Positions 1-9,643 of a DNA stretch of 64,000 nt are shown here, one piece after another. Each line of letters begins with the position of its first letter. The first letter of the stretch is position 1. The DNA comes from CAVQWT01 sp963810815 (GTDB taxonomy: Bacteria > Pseudomonadota > Gammaproteobacteria > Burkholderiales > Casimicrobiaceae): the NCBI GenBank assembly GCA_963810815.1, contig CAWEPB010000004.1:248001-312000 (forward strand), read 5' to 3'. A model generated the notes under the pieces. That model was not told the DNA's origin. It saw only the letters and a program-made list of their open reading frames with translations, and made no database searches. A program made the translations under genes and the position numbers.

Positions 1-1980
1 GCGCTGCGCGAGCGCCAGCGCCTTGGCTTGCGACTGCCACCTGGCCTGCAGCGCCTTGACGCGCGTGGGCACGTCGCGCTCCATCGCCTGCCCCGCCAGC
101 GCGGTGGCCTCGTCGATCAGGGCCTGGCGGTCGGCCTTCGCCCGATCACGCGCCACCGCCAGCGCATCGCGCAACGGCGCGAGCGCCGCCTTGAGACGGG
201 CATCGAAACCCTTCCACGCCCTCGGTTCGACGCTGCCGAGATCGCCGTCGCGCCAGGTGCGATCCGTTTCGCGCAACCAGTGCTCGATCGCGCGCCAGTC
301 GCGAGGCTCGGCGAGCAGCGTCGCCGCGTGCACCGCCGCCGTCGCGACGAATTCGTCGCGCCGCTTGCGGGCCTCCTTCTTCTGCGCGGCCATTTCGGCG
401 AAGTACCGGGCGGCGGGCGCGTAAGCCTTTTCGCATGCACGATCGAACCGTTCCCACAGCGCCTTGGGGACGCCCGCGTGCTGCTGGTCGAGCGTCTTCC
501 ATTCGTCGCGCAGCTTCTGGACTTCGGCCGCCAGTCGCGGCGCGTCCAGCGTCGTCGTCGCGGCGGCCTCGGCGCGCTCGCACAACCGCAGGCGCGCGTG
601 CTGCTGCCCGAACGATTCCCACCGCTCGAGTTCCCCCAGCTGCTGGATGAGCCGGCTCAACCGCTGCGTCGTCGGCTTCGGCAACATGCCGGCCTCGGCT
701 TTCCGGGTCCTGATCTCGTCCGCGGCGGCGCGGGCCGCCTGCACCTGGCCGGCGGCGAGCGCCTGCTCGGCGGCGTGAAGCAGGCTGTGGACCTGCTGCC
801 GCGCCGTGCCCGCCTCCTGCTCTGCCGCGTGGATCTGCGCCAGCCGGCGTTGCTCGACCACGATCAGCGCGGCCTCGAAGCGACGCGTCAGCGCCGGCGT
901 ACGAATGGCTCGGCTCAATGCCTGCCAGCGTTCCGGCAGCTTCGCGTCGTCGATGGACGTGCCGGCGGCAAGCTGCTCGGCTTCGGCGACCAGCGCTTCG
1001 GCGTCGGCCCGGGCCTCGAGCTCCTGCGCCCACGACGCGATCCGCTGTTCCGCGTGGTCCAGCTTCGCCAGCGCCTCGCGATCGTCGTATCCGGCCGCCT
1101 CGTCGCGCAGCGCGCCGAGCTCGGTGCGCAGGCGGTCGAGCGCTTCCGGCGTCGCGGGTGGATCCTGCATCCCCGCCCACTCGCCCAGCCGGCGCTCGAA
1201 GCGCGCCCGCGTCCGCTGCTCGGCGTGCTCGCGGTCGAAGCGCGCCTGCAGGGCTTGCCGGGCGGCGTCCGAGCGTGCAAGGCGGACCGCGTCGTCGCCG
1301 AGCTCCAGCGCCTGCCAACGGCGATTGAGCTCGACCACGGCGGTGAGAATCGGGCCGGGCGTGCCTGCCAGCGCTTCCAGCTGCGCCAGGATCGCGTCCG
1401 CCTCGGCCGCCTGGCCGGCGCGGTCCGCGATCGCTTCGTACCGCTTCCGCGCAAGCCGGGCCACGCCGTGATCCTTGTTCCTGGTGGCGTCGGCAAGCTT
1501 GCGCAGGCCCTCCGGCGTATGCACGCGCTCCGCGGCGGCCATTCGCGTTGCCGCATGTTCGGCGGCGATCGCGACCTCCACCAGCGAGCTCTCGTCGCGG
1601 AGTGCCGCGATCGCGATGCGGCGGCGGTCCGCGTCCCGCGCGCAGCGCACCACCTCGGCCCGGATCGCATCGGTGCAATCGTCGGCTTCCAGCAACGCGG
1701 TCGCTGCCTCGGCCTGTTGCGTTTCGGCGAGCGCGGGACCGAGGGCTGCCGCGAGGGCGGTGCGCACCGCCGGATCGGCTTCCGTTTTCCAGGCCGCGGC
1801 CAGCGCGGCGACGTCCGTGCTGCGTGCGGCCGCCGCGGCGCGGACCTCCGGCGCCGGGTCGGTCGCCAGCAGTCGGGCGAGTTCCTCCGAGTCCGGCGGC
1901 AACTTCGATGCGCCGAGCACCCGCTGCGCGGGGTCGGCGTGTTCGTGCAAGGGGGAGCCAAACAGGCGCTTGGTGATCAT
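1..1980 (-). CDS. DUF349 domain-containing protein (3' end outside window)
   Basis: An open frame of 660 codons runs from an ATG at 1980 to the window edge with no stop, so the C-terminus is missing. The first ~150 residues look like helical HEAT-type repeats (for example DPAPEVRAAAAARS and ADPAVRTALAAALGP). The rest is highly charged, predicted helical and rich in Ala, Glu and Arg, with recurring W-x-x-L-D and LRDEWKTLD segments typical of the repeated DUF349 module. The biochemical role of this family is not settled. A longer open frame on the opposite strand is a GC-skew shadow. Upstream lies a 240-bp divergent gap to the histidine kinase gene. Confidence 0.8.
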   Translation of the reverse strand, partial: MITKRLFGSPLHEHADPAQRVLGASKLPPDSEELARLLATDPAPEVRAAAAARSTDVAALAAAWKTEADPAVRTALAAALGPALAETQQAEAATALLEADDCTDAIRAEVVRCARDADRRRIAIAALRDESSLVEVAIAAEHAATRMAAAERVHTPEGLRKLADATRNKDHGVARLARKRYEAIADRAGQAAEADAILAQLEALAGTPGPILTAVVELNRRWQALELGDDAVRLARSDAARQALQARFDREHAEQRTRARFERRLGEWAGMQDPPATPEALDRLRTELGALRDEAAGYDDREALAKLDHAEQRIASWAQELEARADAEALVAEAEQLAAGTSIDDAKLPERWQALSRAIRTPALTRRFEAALIVVEQRRLAQIHAAEQEAGTARQQVHSLLHAAEQALAAGQVQAARAAADEIRTRKAEAGMLPKPTTQRLSRLIQQLGELERWESFGQQHARLRLCERAEAAATTTLDAPRLAAEVQKLRDEWKTLDQQHAGVPKALWERFDRACEKAYAPAARYFAEMAAQKKEARKRRDEFVATAAVHAATLLAEPRDWRAIEHWLRETDRTWRDGDLGSVEPRAWKGFDARLKAALAPLRDALAVARDRAKADRQALIDEATALAGQAMERDVPTRVKALQARWQSQAKALALAQR

Positions 1981-2221
1981 GGGGGAGCTTACGCCGTGCC
2001 CCGCCGATGGCGAGCACTGGGGTTGCCGGAAGCATGATGTTACCCAAAAGGGGCGTCGCCTGCGTGCGTTCATGCCCCGGCGCACCGCGGGGCGACGCCG
2101 ACCATGCCGGTTTCCTGCGCTTCGCTCCCAACGGCGTGCATTCTGTCGTGCCACGATGGAGCCCGGCGGCCGCCTCCCGTAATCTCGCCCCGTGACCAGC
2201 AGACGAACCGGAGTCAACAGG

Positions 2222-3175
2222 ATGAATGCCGACCAGCGCAGCCCGGGCACCGACGATGCCGCCGAGCCGGGCAGGAGCGATCCCGCCTCGCGGCCCATGG
2301 GCATCCGGCAGGCCTTCCGCGAAATCCGCAAGGGCACCGTCGTCATGTGGTGGGGATTCTTCGACTGGGTGGCCGCCGTGTCGTGGAAGGCGCTGCTGCT
2401 CGTTTCGTTCCTGAGCCTGATCATCGGCGGCGGGATATTCAAGCTTCCCACCTTCACCTTTCTGCTGATCGTCGCCGCGTTCATCGTCAAGGTGGTGGCG
2501 GGCGGCAAGCGCAGGGCGGAGCTGACCGCGGACGAGGCCACCCGGCGGGCGGAAACCGAGCAGCTCGAGCGCACCGTGCTGGAAGCGCGCATGGAGGCGC
2601 TGCAGGCCCAGATCGAGCCGCATTTCCTGTTCAACACATTGGCCAGCATCGACCAGCTGATCCAGACCGATCCGCCGCGCGCGTCGAAGATGCAGCAGAG
2701 CCTGATCCGCTACCTGCGCTCGGCCATGCCGCAGATGCGCGAAGGCAGCCGTCCCTCGCTGGATCAGCAGGTCGGGCTTTGCCGCGCCTTCCTGGAGATC
2801 ATGGCGGTGCGGATGGAAGGACGCCTGCAGTCGGTGGTGATCGTGCCGGACGGCCTGAAGTCGGCGGTCTTCCCGTCCATGATGCTGCAGACCCTGGTGG
2901 AAAACGCCATCAAGCACGGCCTGGAACCGAAGCCCGAGGGCGGCCTGATCGAGATCGGGGCCGAGGTCGTCGACGGTCAGCTGGCGGTCCACGTGCGCGA
3001 CACCGGCATCGGCTTCATGCCGAAAGGCGAAGGCGGCGTTGGGTTGGCCAATGTCCGCGAGCGTTTGAAGGCCTTGTACAACGGCCGGGCCGAGCTGATC
3101 ATCAGCCTGCCGCCCGGAGGTGGCACCTGTGCCACCATCAAGGTGCCCTACGAAATCGCCCCCACCCCCGCCTGA
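2222..3175 (+). CDS. LytS/YehU-type sensor histidine kinase
   Basis: A 317-residue membrane kinase of the His_kinase (PF06580) family. Two hydrophobic segments lie at about residues 57-72 and 77-94. The phospho-acceptor region follows (QIEPHFLFNTL, His near 134), then the N box (ENAIKHG, ~227) and the G boxes (DTGIGF ~260, GVGLANV ~272). I chose the ATG at 2222 because GGAG lies about 8 bases upstream; an in-frame GTG at 2192 is possible. No large extracellular sensor domain is visible, so the signal is probably sensed in or near the membrane. The cognate response regulator starts 16 bases downstream, consistent with one operon. Confidence 0.9.
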   Translation: MNADQRSPGTDDAAEPGRSDPASRPMGIRQAFREIRKGTVVMWWGFFDWVAAVSWKALLLVSFLSLIIGGGIFKLPTFTFLLIVAAFIVKVVAGGKRRAELTADEATRRAETEQLERTVLEARMEALQAQIEPHFLFNTLASIDQLIQTDPPRASKMQQSLIRYLRSAMPQMREGSRPSLDQQVGLCRAFLEIMAVRMEGRLQSVVIVPDGLKSAVFPSMMLQTLVENAIKHGLEPKPEGGLIEIGAEVVDGQLAVHVRDTGIGFMPKGEGGVGLANVRERLKALYNGRAELIISLPPGGGTCATIKVPYEIAPTPA

Positions 3176-3191
3176 TCGGACGAGTCCCCGC

Positions 3192-3965
3192 ATGCGCCCC
3201 CTGCCCGCCCCCACCGCCGTCGTTGCCGACGACGAGCGCCTGATGCGCGACCAGATCGTCGCCCGCCTGAAGGAGGCTTGGCCGGAGCTCCTGATCGTCG
3301 GCGAGGCAAGCAATGGCCGCGAAGCGATCGACATCGTGCGTAGCCTGGGCCCGGACATCGTCTTTCTCGACATCAGCATGCCCGGGACGGACGGCATCGA
3401 GGCGGCCCAGGCGCTGGCCGGCCAGGTTCATGTGGTCTTCGTCACCGCGCACGACGAATACGCGATCCGCGCCTTCGAGCAGGGCGCGGTCGACTATGTG
3501 CTGAAGCCGGCGGAGCCGGCGCGACTGGCATTGACCTGCCAGCGCCTCCGGGAGCGATTGGAGCAGGCGCCGGATCCGATGCAGGAACTTCTGGCGCAGC
3601 TGTCGCAACGCCTAGGGGCAAGCGGCCCGAAGCCGCGCGAGTACCTGCGCTGGGTGCAGGCCAGCGTGGGAGCCACCCTGCGGATGATCCCCACCAGCGA
3701 CATCCTGTTCTTCCGCGCCGAGGACAAGTACACCCGGGTGCAGACCCCGCGCTTCGAGGCCCTGATACGCAAGCCGATCAAGGAGCTGATCGACGAGCTC
3801 GACCCTGCGGAGTTCTGGCAGATCCATCGCGCGACCGTAATTCGCGTCGATGCGGTCGAGCAGGTCAGCCGCAACCTGCGCGGCAACCAGGTCGTGCACG
3901 TGAAGGGCTGCGACGAAACGCTCGAAGTCAGCCGCAGCTTCAATCATCTGTTCAGGCAGATGTAG
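3192..3965 (+). CDS. LytTR-family response regulator
   Basis: A 257-residue two-domain regulator. The receiver domain has the acidic pair near 13-14, phospho-acceptor Asp60 (VFLDISMPG), Thr85 and Lys105 (DYVLKP). The C-terminal half is a LytTR DNA-binding domain (FFRAEDKYTRV through EFWQIHRATVIRVD). I start it at the ATG at 3192, directly before the conserved VVADDE core; the longer upstream frame overlaps the kinase 3' end. It should be phosphorylated by the kinase just upstream. Target genes cannot be read from the sequence. Confidence 0.92.
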   Translation: MRPLPAPTAVVADDERLMRDQIVARLKEAWPELLIVGEASNGREAIDIVRSLGPDIVFLDISMPGTDGIEAAQALAGQVHVVFVTAHDEYAIRAFEQGAVDYVLKPAEPARLALTCQRLRERLEQAPDPMQELLAQLSQRLGASGPKPREYLRWVQASVGATLRMIPTSDILFFRAEDKYTRVQTPRFEALIRKPIKELIDELDPAEFWQIHRATVIRVDAVEQVSRNLRGNQVVHVKGCDETLEVSRSFNHLFRQM

Positions 3966-3990
3966 CTTCGCCCGCGCCGTGCTCCGACCG

Positions 3991-4062
3991 GTCGCGGCGG
4001 GGCGGCGTGCTCTGCGGTGGAGCGGGTTATCGACGCAGCAGGGCACGCCGCCCCGCCGCGAC
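3991..4062. repeat. 20-bp perfect inverted repeat (large hairpin)
   Basis: Two perfectly complementary 20-base arms (3991-4010 and 4043-4062) flank a 32-base loop. Inside the loop a second pair (ctgcg / cgcag) extends the structure. It sits between the convergent response regulator and leuA genes. No T-tract follows, so it may be a bidirectional terminator, a REP-like element or an mRNA 3'-end stabiliser. Confidence 0.75.
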
Positions 4063-4101
4063 GATGCGTGGCACGAGTCGAAGCTCGCCCGGCGCGCAAT
4101 G

Positions 4102-4127
4102 CGCCCGGTCGATCGACCGACCGGGCG
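4102..4127 (-). terminator. Hairpin directly after leuA
   Basis: Arms 4102-4111 and 4118-4127 (cgcccggtcg / cgaccgggcg) form a perfect 10-bp stem with a 6-base loop immediately after the leuA stop codon. There is no clear U-tract, so it could be a stabilising hairpin rather than a full intrinsic terminator. Confidence 0.55.
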
Positions 4128-5852
4128 TCAGGCGAAAGTGACGCGCCGCGCGTCCGGCCGCACCAGCATGCCCTGCGCGATGCCGCGGTTGACGGCGCTG
4201 ACCACCGCACGCAGCGTCGCCGTGACGATGTTCGGATCGAAGCCCACGCCGTAGACCGTCTGCTCGGCGCCGATGCGCAGCTGCACGTAGGCCACCGCCG
4301 TCGCGTCCTCGCCGGCGCCGACGCCGTGCTCGTGATAGTTCTGCACGTGGATGTCGAGCCCGCCGTCGACCCGCAGCGCGTGGACGAAGGCGTCGACCGG
4401 GCCGTTGCCGGAGCCGGTCAGCTTCCATTCGACGCCGTCGACCGACAGGTGCGCCGTCAGCTGCTCGATGGTGCCGTCGGCGACGTTGTGGACCGCCCGG
4501 TGCCCGACGTAGGCCACCGGCAGCGTCGCCGCCACGTACTCGCGATCGAACGCCGCGCGGATCTCCCCGGTGGAGAGTTCCTTGCCGGTCGCGTCGGCGA
4601 TCTTCTGGACCACCTGGCTGAACTCGATCTGCAGCAGTCGCGGCAGCGCGAGGCCGCAGTCGCGTTCGAGGAGGTAGGCGATGCCGCCCTTCCCGGACTG
4701 GCTGTTGACGCGGATGACCGCGTCGTAGGTCCGGCCGACGTCGGCGGGGTCGATCGGCAGGTACGGGACGTCCCAGACCGGGTCGCCGCGGGCCACCCGC
4801 GTCGCGCGCTCGGCCAGCCCCTTCTTGATCGCGTCCTGGTGCGATCCCGAGAATGCCGTGAACACCAGGTCCCCCCCGTACGGATGCCGCGGATGCACCG
4901 GCAGCTGGTTGCAGTACTCCACGGTGCGGATGACCTCGTTGATGTCCGAGAAGTCGATGCCCGGATCGATGCCCTGCGTGAGCAGGTTGAGGCCCATCGT
5001 GACGAGGCAGACGTTGCCGGTGCGCTCGCCGTTGCCGAACAGGCAGCCCTCGACCCGCTCCGCGCCGGCCAGCAGCGCGAGCTCGGCGGCAGCGACCCCG
5101 CAGCCACGATCGTTGTGAGGATGCACGGACAGCACGACCGAGTCGCGGTGCGCGAGGTGCCGCGACATCCACTCGATCTGGTCGGCGTAGACGTTCGGCG
5201 TCGACATCTCGACGGTGGCCGGAAGATTGATGATGACCTTGTGCGCCGGCGTCGGCTGCCACACCGCGTTCACCGCGTCGCACATCTCGACCGCGAAGTC
5301 GAGCTCGGTGCCGGTGAAGCTCTCGGGCGAGTACTCGAATACCCAGTCGGACTCGGGGTGCGCGGCGGCGCAATCGCGGATCACGCGGGCGCCGGCGACT
5401 GCGATGTCCCGGATGCCCGGGCGGTCCATCCCGAACACGACCCGGCGCTGCGTCGTCGACGTCGAGTTGTACAGGTGGACGATCGCGCGCCGGACCCCGC
5501 GCAGCGCCTCGAACGTGCGGCGGATCAGCGGCTCGCGCGCCTGCGTCAGCACCTGGACCGTGACGTCGTCCGGGATCAGCCGTTCGTCGATCAGCTTGCG
5601 GACGAAGTCGTAGTCGGTCTGCGACGCCGCCGGGAAGCCGATCTCGATCTCCTTGTAGCCGAGCGCGAGCAGCAGCCGGAACATCTTCATCTTGCGCTCG
5701 GCGTCCATCGGCTCGATCAGCGCCTGGTTGCCGTCGCGCAGGTCGACGCTGCACCACTGCGGCGCCCGGTCGATCACCCGCGACGGCCACTGCCGGTCGG
5801 GCAGCGCGATGGCGGCGTAGGGCGGGTACTTGCGGGACGGATCGATGTTCAT
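4128..5852 (-). CDS. leuA: 2-isopropylmalate synthase
   Basis: A 574-residue enzyme catalysing the first committed step of leucine synthesis: acetyl-CoA plus 2-oxoisovalerate gives 2-isopropylmalate. The length and N-terminus match the longer LeuA type. The catalytic barrel shows DLRDGNQAL near residue 38 and the metal-binding HPHNDRGCG, followed by a C-terminal LeuA dimer/allosteric domain that usually mediates leucine feedback inhibition. The start is ATG 5852. The 91 bases upstream separate it from a leucine-rich leader peptide, so expression is probably attenuated by leucine supply. Its substrate 2-oxoisovalerate comes from the ilvBNC pathway encoded a few kilobases upstream on the same strand. 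Confidence 0.96.
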   Translation of the reverse strand: MNIDPSRKYPPYAAIALPDRQWPSRVIDRAPQWCSVDLRDGNQALIEPMDAERKMKMFRLLLALGYKEIEIGFPAASQTDYDFVRKLIDERLIPDDVTVQVLTQAREPLIRRTFEALRGVRRAIVHLYNSTSTTQRRVVFGMDRPGIRDIAVAGARVIRDCAAAHPESDWVFEYSPESFTGTELDFAVEMCDAVNAVWQPTPAHKVIINLPATVEMSTPNVYADQIEWMSRHLAHRDSVVLSVHPHNDRGCGVAAAELALLAGAERVEGCLFGNGERTGNVCLVTMGLNLLTQGIDPGIDFSDINEVIRTVEYCNQLPVHPRHPYGGDLVFTAFSGSHQDAIKKGLAERATRVARGDPVWDVPYLPIDPADVGRTYDAVIRVNSQSGKGGIAYLLERDCGLALPRLLQIEFSQVVQKIADATGKELSTGEIRAAFDREYVAATLPVAYVGHRAVHNVADGTIEQLTAHLSVDGVEWKLTGSGNGPVDAFVHALRVDGGLDIHVQNYHEHGVGAGEDATAVAYVQLRIGAEQTVYGVGFDPNIVTATLRAVVSAVNRGIAQGMLVRPDARRVTFA

Positions 5853-5888
5853 GGGCGGCTCTCGGGGCGCGGACGCATTGCACGGGTT

Positions 5889-5911
5889 CGCCGACCGGTG
5901 CTCCGGCGGCG
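5889..5911 (-). promoter_or_regulatory. Hairpin between leader peptide and leuA
   Basis: On the minus strand cgccgccgg and ccggtcggcg pair as a 9-bp stem with one bulged base and a 4-base loop, between the leader stop and leuA. No U-run follows, so if it regulates it would act through Rho, translation coupling or RBS access rather than as a classic intrinsic attenuator. This role is inference. Confidence 0.4.
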
Positions 5912-5943
5912 ATCAGGGTACGGCTCGAATTGGAGGGGGTGGA

Positions 5944-6042
5944 TTATGTGCGCGCGGGGCGCAGCAGAAGCAGCAGCAGGCCGCCCGTGAGGGAGGTCGG
6001 CGCGGGGAGCGCGAGACGGCCGGACGCGAGATTGCGACTCAT
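5944..6042 (-). CDS. Leucine-rich leader peptide of leuA
   Basis: A 32-codon ORF starting ATG 6042 and ending TAA 5944-5946. Ten of 32 codons are Leu, including six in a row (CTG CTG CTG CTT CTG CTG) near the C-terminus, followed by RPART. It lies 91 bases upstream of leuA on the same strand. Regulatory leader peptides rich in the controlled amino acid are well established for leu and other amino acid operons. Ribosome stalling on the Leu run when leucyl-tRNA is scarce would be the expected signal. No Shine-Dalgarno is present; the promoter position suggests a leaderless transcript. Confidence 0.75.
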   Translation of the reverse strand: MSRNLASGRLALPAPTSLTGGLLLLLLRPART

Positions 6043-6048
6043 GGCGGA

Positions 6049-6078
6049 AATATAACCGGATTTTCCGCGCCGCCGCAA
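6049..6078 (-). promoter_or_regulatory. Sigma70-type promoter for leader peptide-leuA
   Basis: The minus strand carries TTGCGG (6073-6078), an 18-bp spacer and TATATT (6049-6054). The expected transcription start, about 7 bases downstream, falls at or next to the A of the leader ATG (6042), which implies a leaderless mRNA. Confidence 0.6.
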
Positions 6079-6181
6079 GGGGGCACCCCGCCCGTGCCCA
6101 TCGCGGCCGCTCCGCCGGTCCGCGCCGGGCCGGCGGCCGGCAACACGGCGCCGGGCGCGCGGTCGGCCCTGCGCCGGCACG

Positions 6182-6952
6182 CTAGGCGGCCGGAGGCGCG
6201 GCCACGCGCCGCCGCTTCCACCACAGGTAGGCCGAGCCGACGTACCCCGAGATCGCGTAGACGACGAATCCGGCGAACAGCACGATCGCCGGCTGGTAGG
6301 ACAGCAGCGCGAGGAAGATCACGATCGCGAAGATCGCGATGAACGGCACGCTCTTCTTGAGGTTGATCGTCTTGAACGAGTAGTACTTGACGTTGCTCAC
6401 CATGGTCAGGCCGGCGAACAGCGTGATGCCCCACGCCCACCCGCGCACGCTGCCCGGGTCGATGACGTAGTCGTGAATGATGTAGACGAAGCCCGCGACC
6501 AGCGCCGCCGCCGCCGGGCTCGGCATGCCGGTGAACCAGCGCTTGTCGGCGACCTCGAGCATGGTGTTGAAGCGGGCGAGCCGGAGCGCGGCGCCGGCGC
6601 AATAGACGAACGCGGCGATCCAGCCGAGCTTGCCCATGCCCTTCAGCGTCCACTCGTAGATGACCAGCGCGGGCGCGGCGCCGAAGCTCACCATGTCGGA
6701 CAGGCTGTCGTACTCGGCGCCGAACGCGCTCTGCGTCCGGGTCAGCCGGGCAACGCGGCCGTCGAGGCTGTCGAGCACCATGGCGACGAAGATCGCGATG
6801 GCGGCCTGCTCGAAAGCCTGGTTCATCGCCTGCACGATCGCGTAGAACCCGGCGAACAGCGCCGCGGTCGTGAACAGGTTGGGCAGCAGGTAGATCCCGC
6901 GCCGCCGGATGCGGTTCTTGGCGAGCGCGCGCTGGGTGTCGAAGTCGGCCAT
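6182..6952 (-). CDS. pssA: CDP-diacylglycerol--serine O-phosphatidyltransferase
   Basis: A 256-residue polytopic membrane enzyme making phosphatidylserine from CDP-diacylglycerol and serine. It contains the CDP-alcohol phosphotransferase signature: DSLDGRVARL, then a Gly eight residues on, then the two downstream Asp residues (AEYDSLSD). Several hydrophobic helices follow and the C-terminus is basic. It starts 66 bases after the psd stop. Its product is the substrate of the decarboxylase encoded upstream, so the two genes form the phosphatidylethanolamine pathway. Confidence 0.95.
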   Translation of the reverse strand: MADFDTQRALAKNRIRRRGIYLLPNLFTTAALFAGFYAIVQAMNQAFEQAAIAIFVAMVLDSLDGRVARLTRTQSAFGAEYDSLSDMVSFGAAPALVIYEWTLKGMGKLGWIAAFVYCAGAALRLARFNTMLEVADKRWFTGMPSPAAAALVAGFVYIIHDYVIDPGSVRGWAWGITLFAGLTMVSNVKYYSFKTINLKKSVPFIAIFAIVIFLALLSYQPAIVLFAGFVVYAISGYVGSAYLWWKRRRVAAPPAA

Positions 6953-7018
6953 GGCGCGCTCAGTCCCGCGCGGCAGCGGGACGGCTTCCGTCCTGGCCGT
7001 CGAGGCCGTGGAAATCGG

Positions 7019-7669
7019 TCATCGCGCGGGCAATTCGGCCAGGATGGTGGTCGTGGCGGCGACCTTGTCGCCGACCGCCACCCGCGGGATCGACTCCGGC
7101 GCGACATAGACGTCGAGGCGGGAGCCGAAGCGGATGAACCCGTAGCGCTGGCCGCGCGCAAGCCGGTCGCCGGTCTTCGCGTAGCAGAGGATCCGCCGCG
7201 CGATGAGCCCGGCGATCTGGACGCAGGTCACGTCCTGGCCGGCCACGGTGGCGATGTGGATCGCGTTGCGCTCGTTCTCGAGCGAGGCCTTGTCGAGCGC
7301 GGCGTTGACGAACGCACCCGGGTGGTACCAGACGTTCATCACGACACCGTCGACCGGGCTGCGGTTGCTGTGCACGTTGAAGACGTTCATGAACACGCTG
7401 ATCTTCAGCGCATCGCGCTCGAGCCACGGATCGCGCGCCCGCTCGACCTTCACGACTCGGCCGTCGGCCGGCGACAGCACGGCATTGGCCCCCTGCGGCA
7501 CGACCCGCGGCGGATCGCGGAAGAACTGCACGACAAAGACCACGACGACCCACGCCAGCGCGGCGAGGAGCCAGAGTTGGCCGAACGTGAGCGCAAGCGC
7601 GACGGCCAGCGCCACGGCGATGAACGGCCAGCCCTCGCGGGCGATGATCGGATGGGGATAGGAGGACAC
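7019..7669 (-). CDS. psd: Phosphatidylserine decarboxylase (short proenzyme form)
   Basis: A 216-residue protein of the short Psd class, converting phosphatidylserine to phosphatidylethanolamine. The N-terminus has hydrophobic membrane segments (residues ~15-50). The self-cleavage site that makes the pyruvoyl cofactor is the Gly-Ser in FIRFGSRLD near the C-terminus. The start is a GTG at 7669 with GGAGG-like sequence upstream. It precedes pssA in the same direction. The family is about 210-220 residues long, so this copy is complete. Confidence 0.94.
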   Translation of the reverse strand: MSSYPHPIIAREGWPFIAVALAVALALTFGQLWLLAALAWVVVVFVVQFFRDPPRVVPQGANAVLSPADGRVVKVERARDPWLERDALKISVFMNVFNVHSNRSPVDGVVMNVWYHPGAFVNAALDKASLENERNAIHIATVAGQDVTCVQIAGLIARRILCYAKTGDRLARGQRYGFIRFGSRLDVYVAPESIPRVAVGDKVAATTTILAELPAR

Positions 7670-7783
7670 GTCGGGATGCGTTGCGGACAGGCGCTCATTC
7701 TAGCATCGGCCCCGTGCGCACCCGGGGCCGCCGGCGGCGCGGGGCGGCCCGGGGGCGATCGCCGCCACCCCGGCCGCGGCCGG

Positions 7784-8083
7784 TCACTTTTCGGCGTCGC
7801 CGATCTGGCGGCCGCGGTCGGCCGCGCCCTGCTGCACCATGCCCTCGACGGCGCGGGCCCGGTCGATCGGCGCGGAGGACGCCGGCATCGCCGGCGACGC
7901 GTCCCCCGCGGGTGTCGCGCCGGGCGGCAGCCGGTCGCGCGCGCCGGTGTCCGCCACCGGCGCGCGCCCGCCGAGCAGCCCCATCTCGCGCAGGACCGTC
8001 CGGCCGAGCAGCGCGACGACGACCAGCGCCAGCAGCATCACGACCAGTCCCAGCCACCCCCGCTGCCGCCGTCGCATCCGCAT
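7784..8083 (-). CDS. Small single-pass membrane protein, unknown
   Basis: A 99-residue protein with a very basic N-terminus (MRMRRRQRGW), one hydrophobic helix (LGLVVMLLALVVVALLG, ~11-27) and a hydrophilic tail rich in Ala, Pro and Asp. A good ribosome site (GGGAGGG) lies before ATG 8083. It sits between ilvC and psd on the same strand, 28 bases after ilvC. I do not recognise the family. The 114 bases between it and psd hold GC-rich sequence but no clear signal. Confidence 0.6.
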   Translation of the reverse strand: MRMRRRQRGWLGLVVMLLALVVVALLGRTVLREMGLLGGRAPVADTGARDRLPPGATPAGDASPAMPASSAPIDRARAVEGMVQQGAADRGRQIGDAEK

Positions 8084-8111
8084 GGCGCCCTCCCGTCGGT
8101 CGCGGACCCGC

Positions 8112-9128
<1,017 letters not shown>

Positions 9129-9149
9129 CGTTCACTCCCCTCGTTCAAG

Positions 9150-9641
9150 TCAGACCCGCAGGATCCTCTCGCCGCGACCGATCCCCGATGCGCCGGTGCG
9201 CACCGTCTCGAGGATCACGCCGGGCTCGATGGCCTGCAGAAAGGCGTCGAGCTTGCTGCCCGTGCCCGTGAGTTCGATCGTGTAGCTCTTGTCCGTCACG
9301 TCGAGGATGCGCCCGCGGAAGATGTCGGCGAGCCGCTTCATCTCCTCGCGGTCCTTCCCCGCCGCGCGCACCTTCACCAGCATCAGCTCGCGCTCGATGT
9401 GATTGCCTTCGGTCAGGTCGACGACCTTGACGACCTCGACCAGCTTGTTCAGCTGCTTGGTGATCTGCTCGATGACGTCGTCGGACCCGACGGTGACGAT
9501 CGTCATCCGCGACATCGTCGCGTCCTCGGTCGGCGCGACCGTCAGCGACTCGATGTTGTAGCCCCGCGCGGAAAACAGCCCCGAGATCCGGGACAGTGCG
9601 CCGGCCTCGTTCTCGACCAGTATCGACAGGATGTGGCGCAT
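9150..9641 (-). CDS. ilvN: Acetolactate synthase small (regulatory) subunit
   Basis: A 163-residue regulatory subunit with an N-terminal ACT domain (RHILSILVENEAGALSRI) and the usual C-terminal ALS_ss domain. It normally activates the catalytic subunit and confers valine feedback inhibition. ATG 9641 follows the ilvB stop after two bases and has a GGAGGAG site, so the two are translationally linked. Some genomes call this gene ilvH. Confidence 0.96.
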   Translation of the reverse strand: MRHILSILVENEAGALSRISGLFSARGYNIESLTVAPTEDATMSRMTIVTVGSDDVIEQITKQLNKLVEVVKVVDLTEGNHIERELMLVKVRAAGKDREEMKRLADIFRGRILDVTDKSYTIELTGTGSKLDAFLQAIEPGVILETVRTGASGIGRGERILRV

Positions 9642-9643
9642 GG

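Noticed and set aside
28..2037. 669-codon plus-strand ORF opposite the DUF349 gene
   Set aside because: Arg/Gly/Pro/Leu-rich composition with no domain; the opposite frame gives a coherent DUF349 protein. It is an antisense shadow caused by high GC.
146..3397. 1083-codon minus-strand ORF crossing three genes
   Set aside because: It overlaps the kinase and regulator genes on the other strand and the real DUF349 frame; composition is not protein-like.
4017..5990. 657-codon plus-strand ORF opposite leuA
   Set aside because: Shadow of leuA; no recognisable motif.
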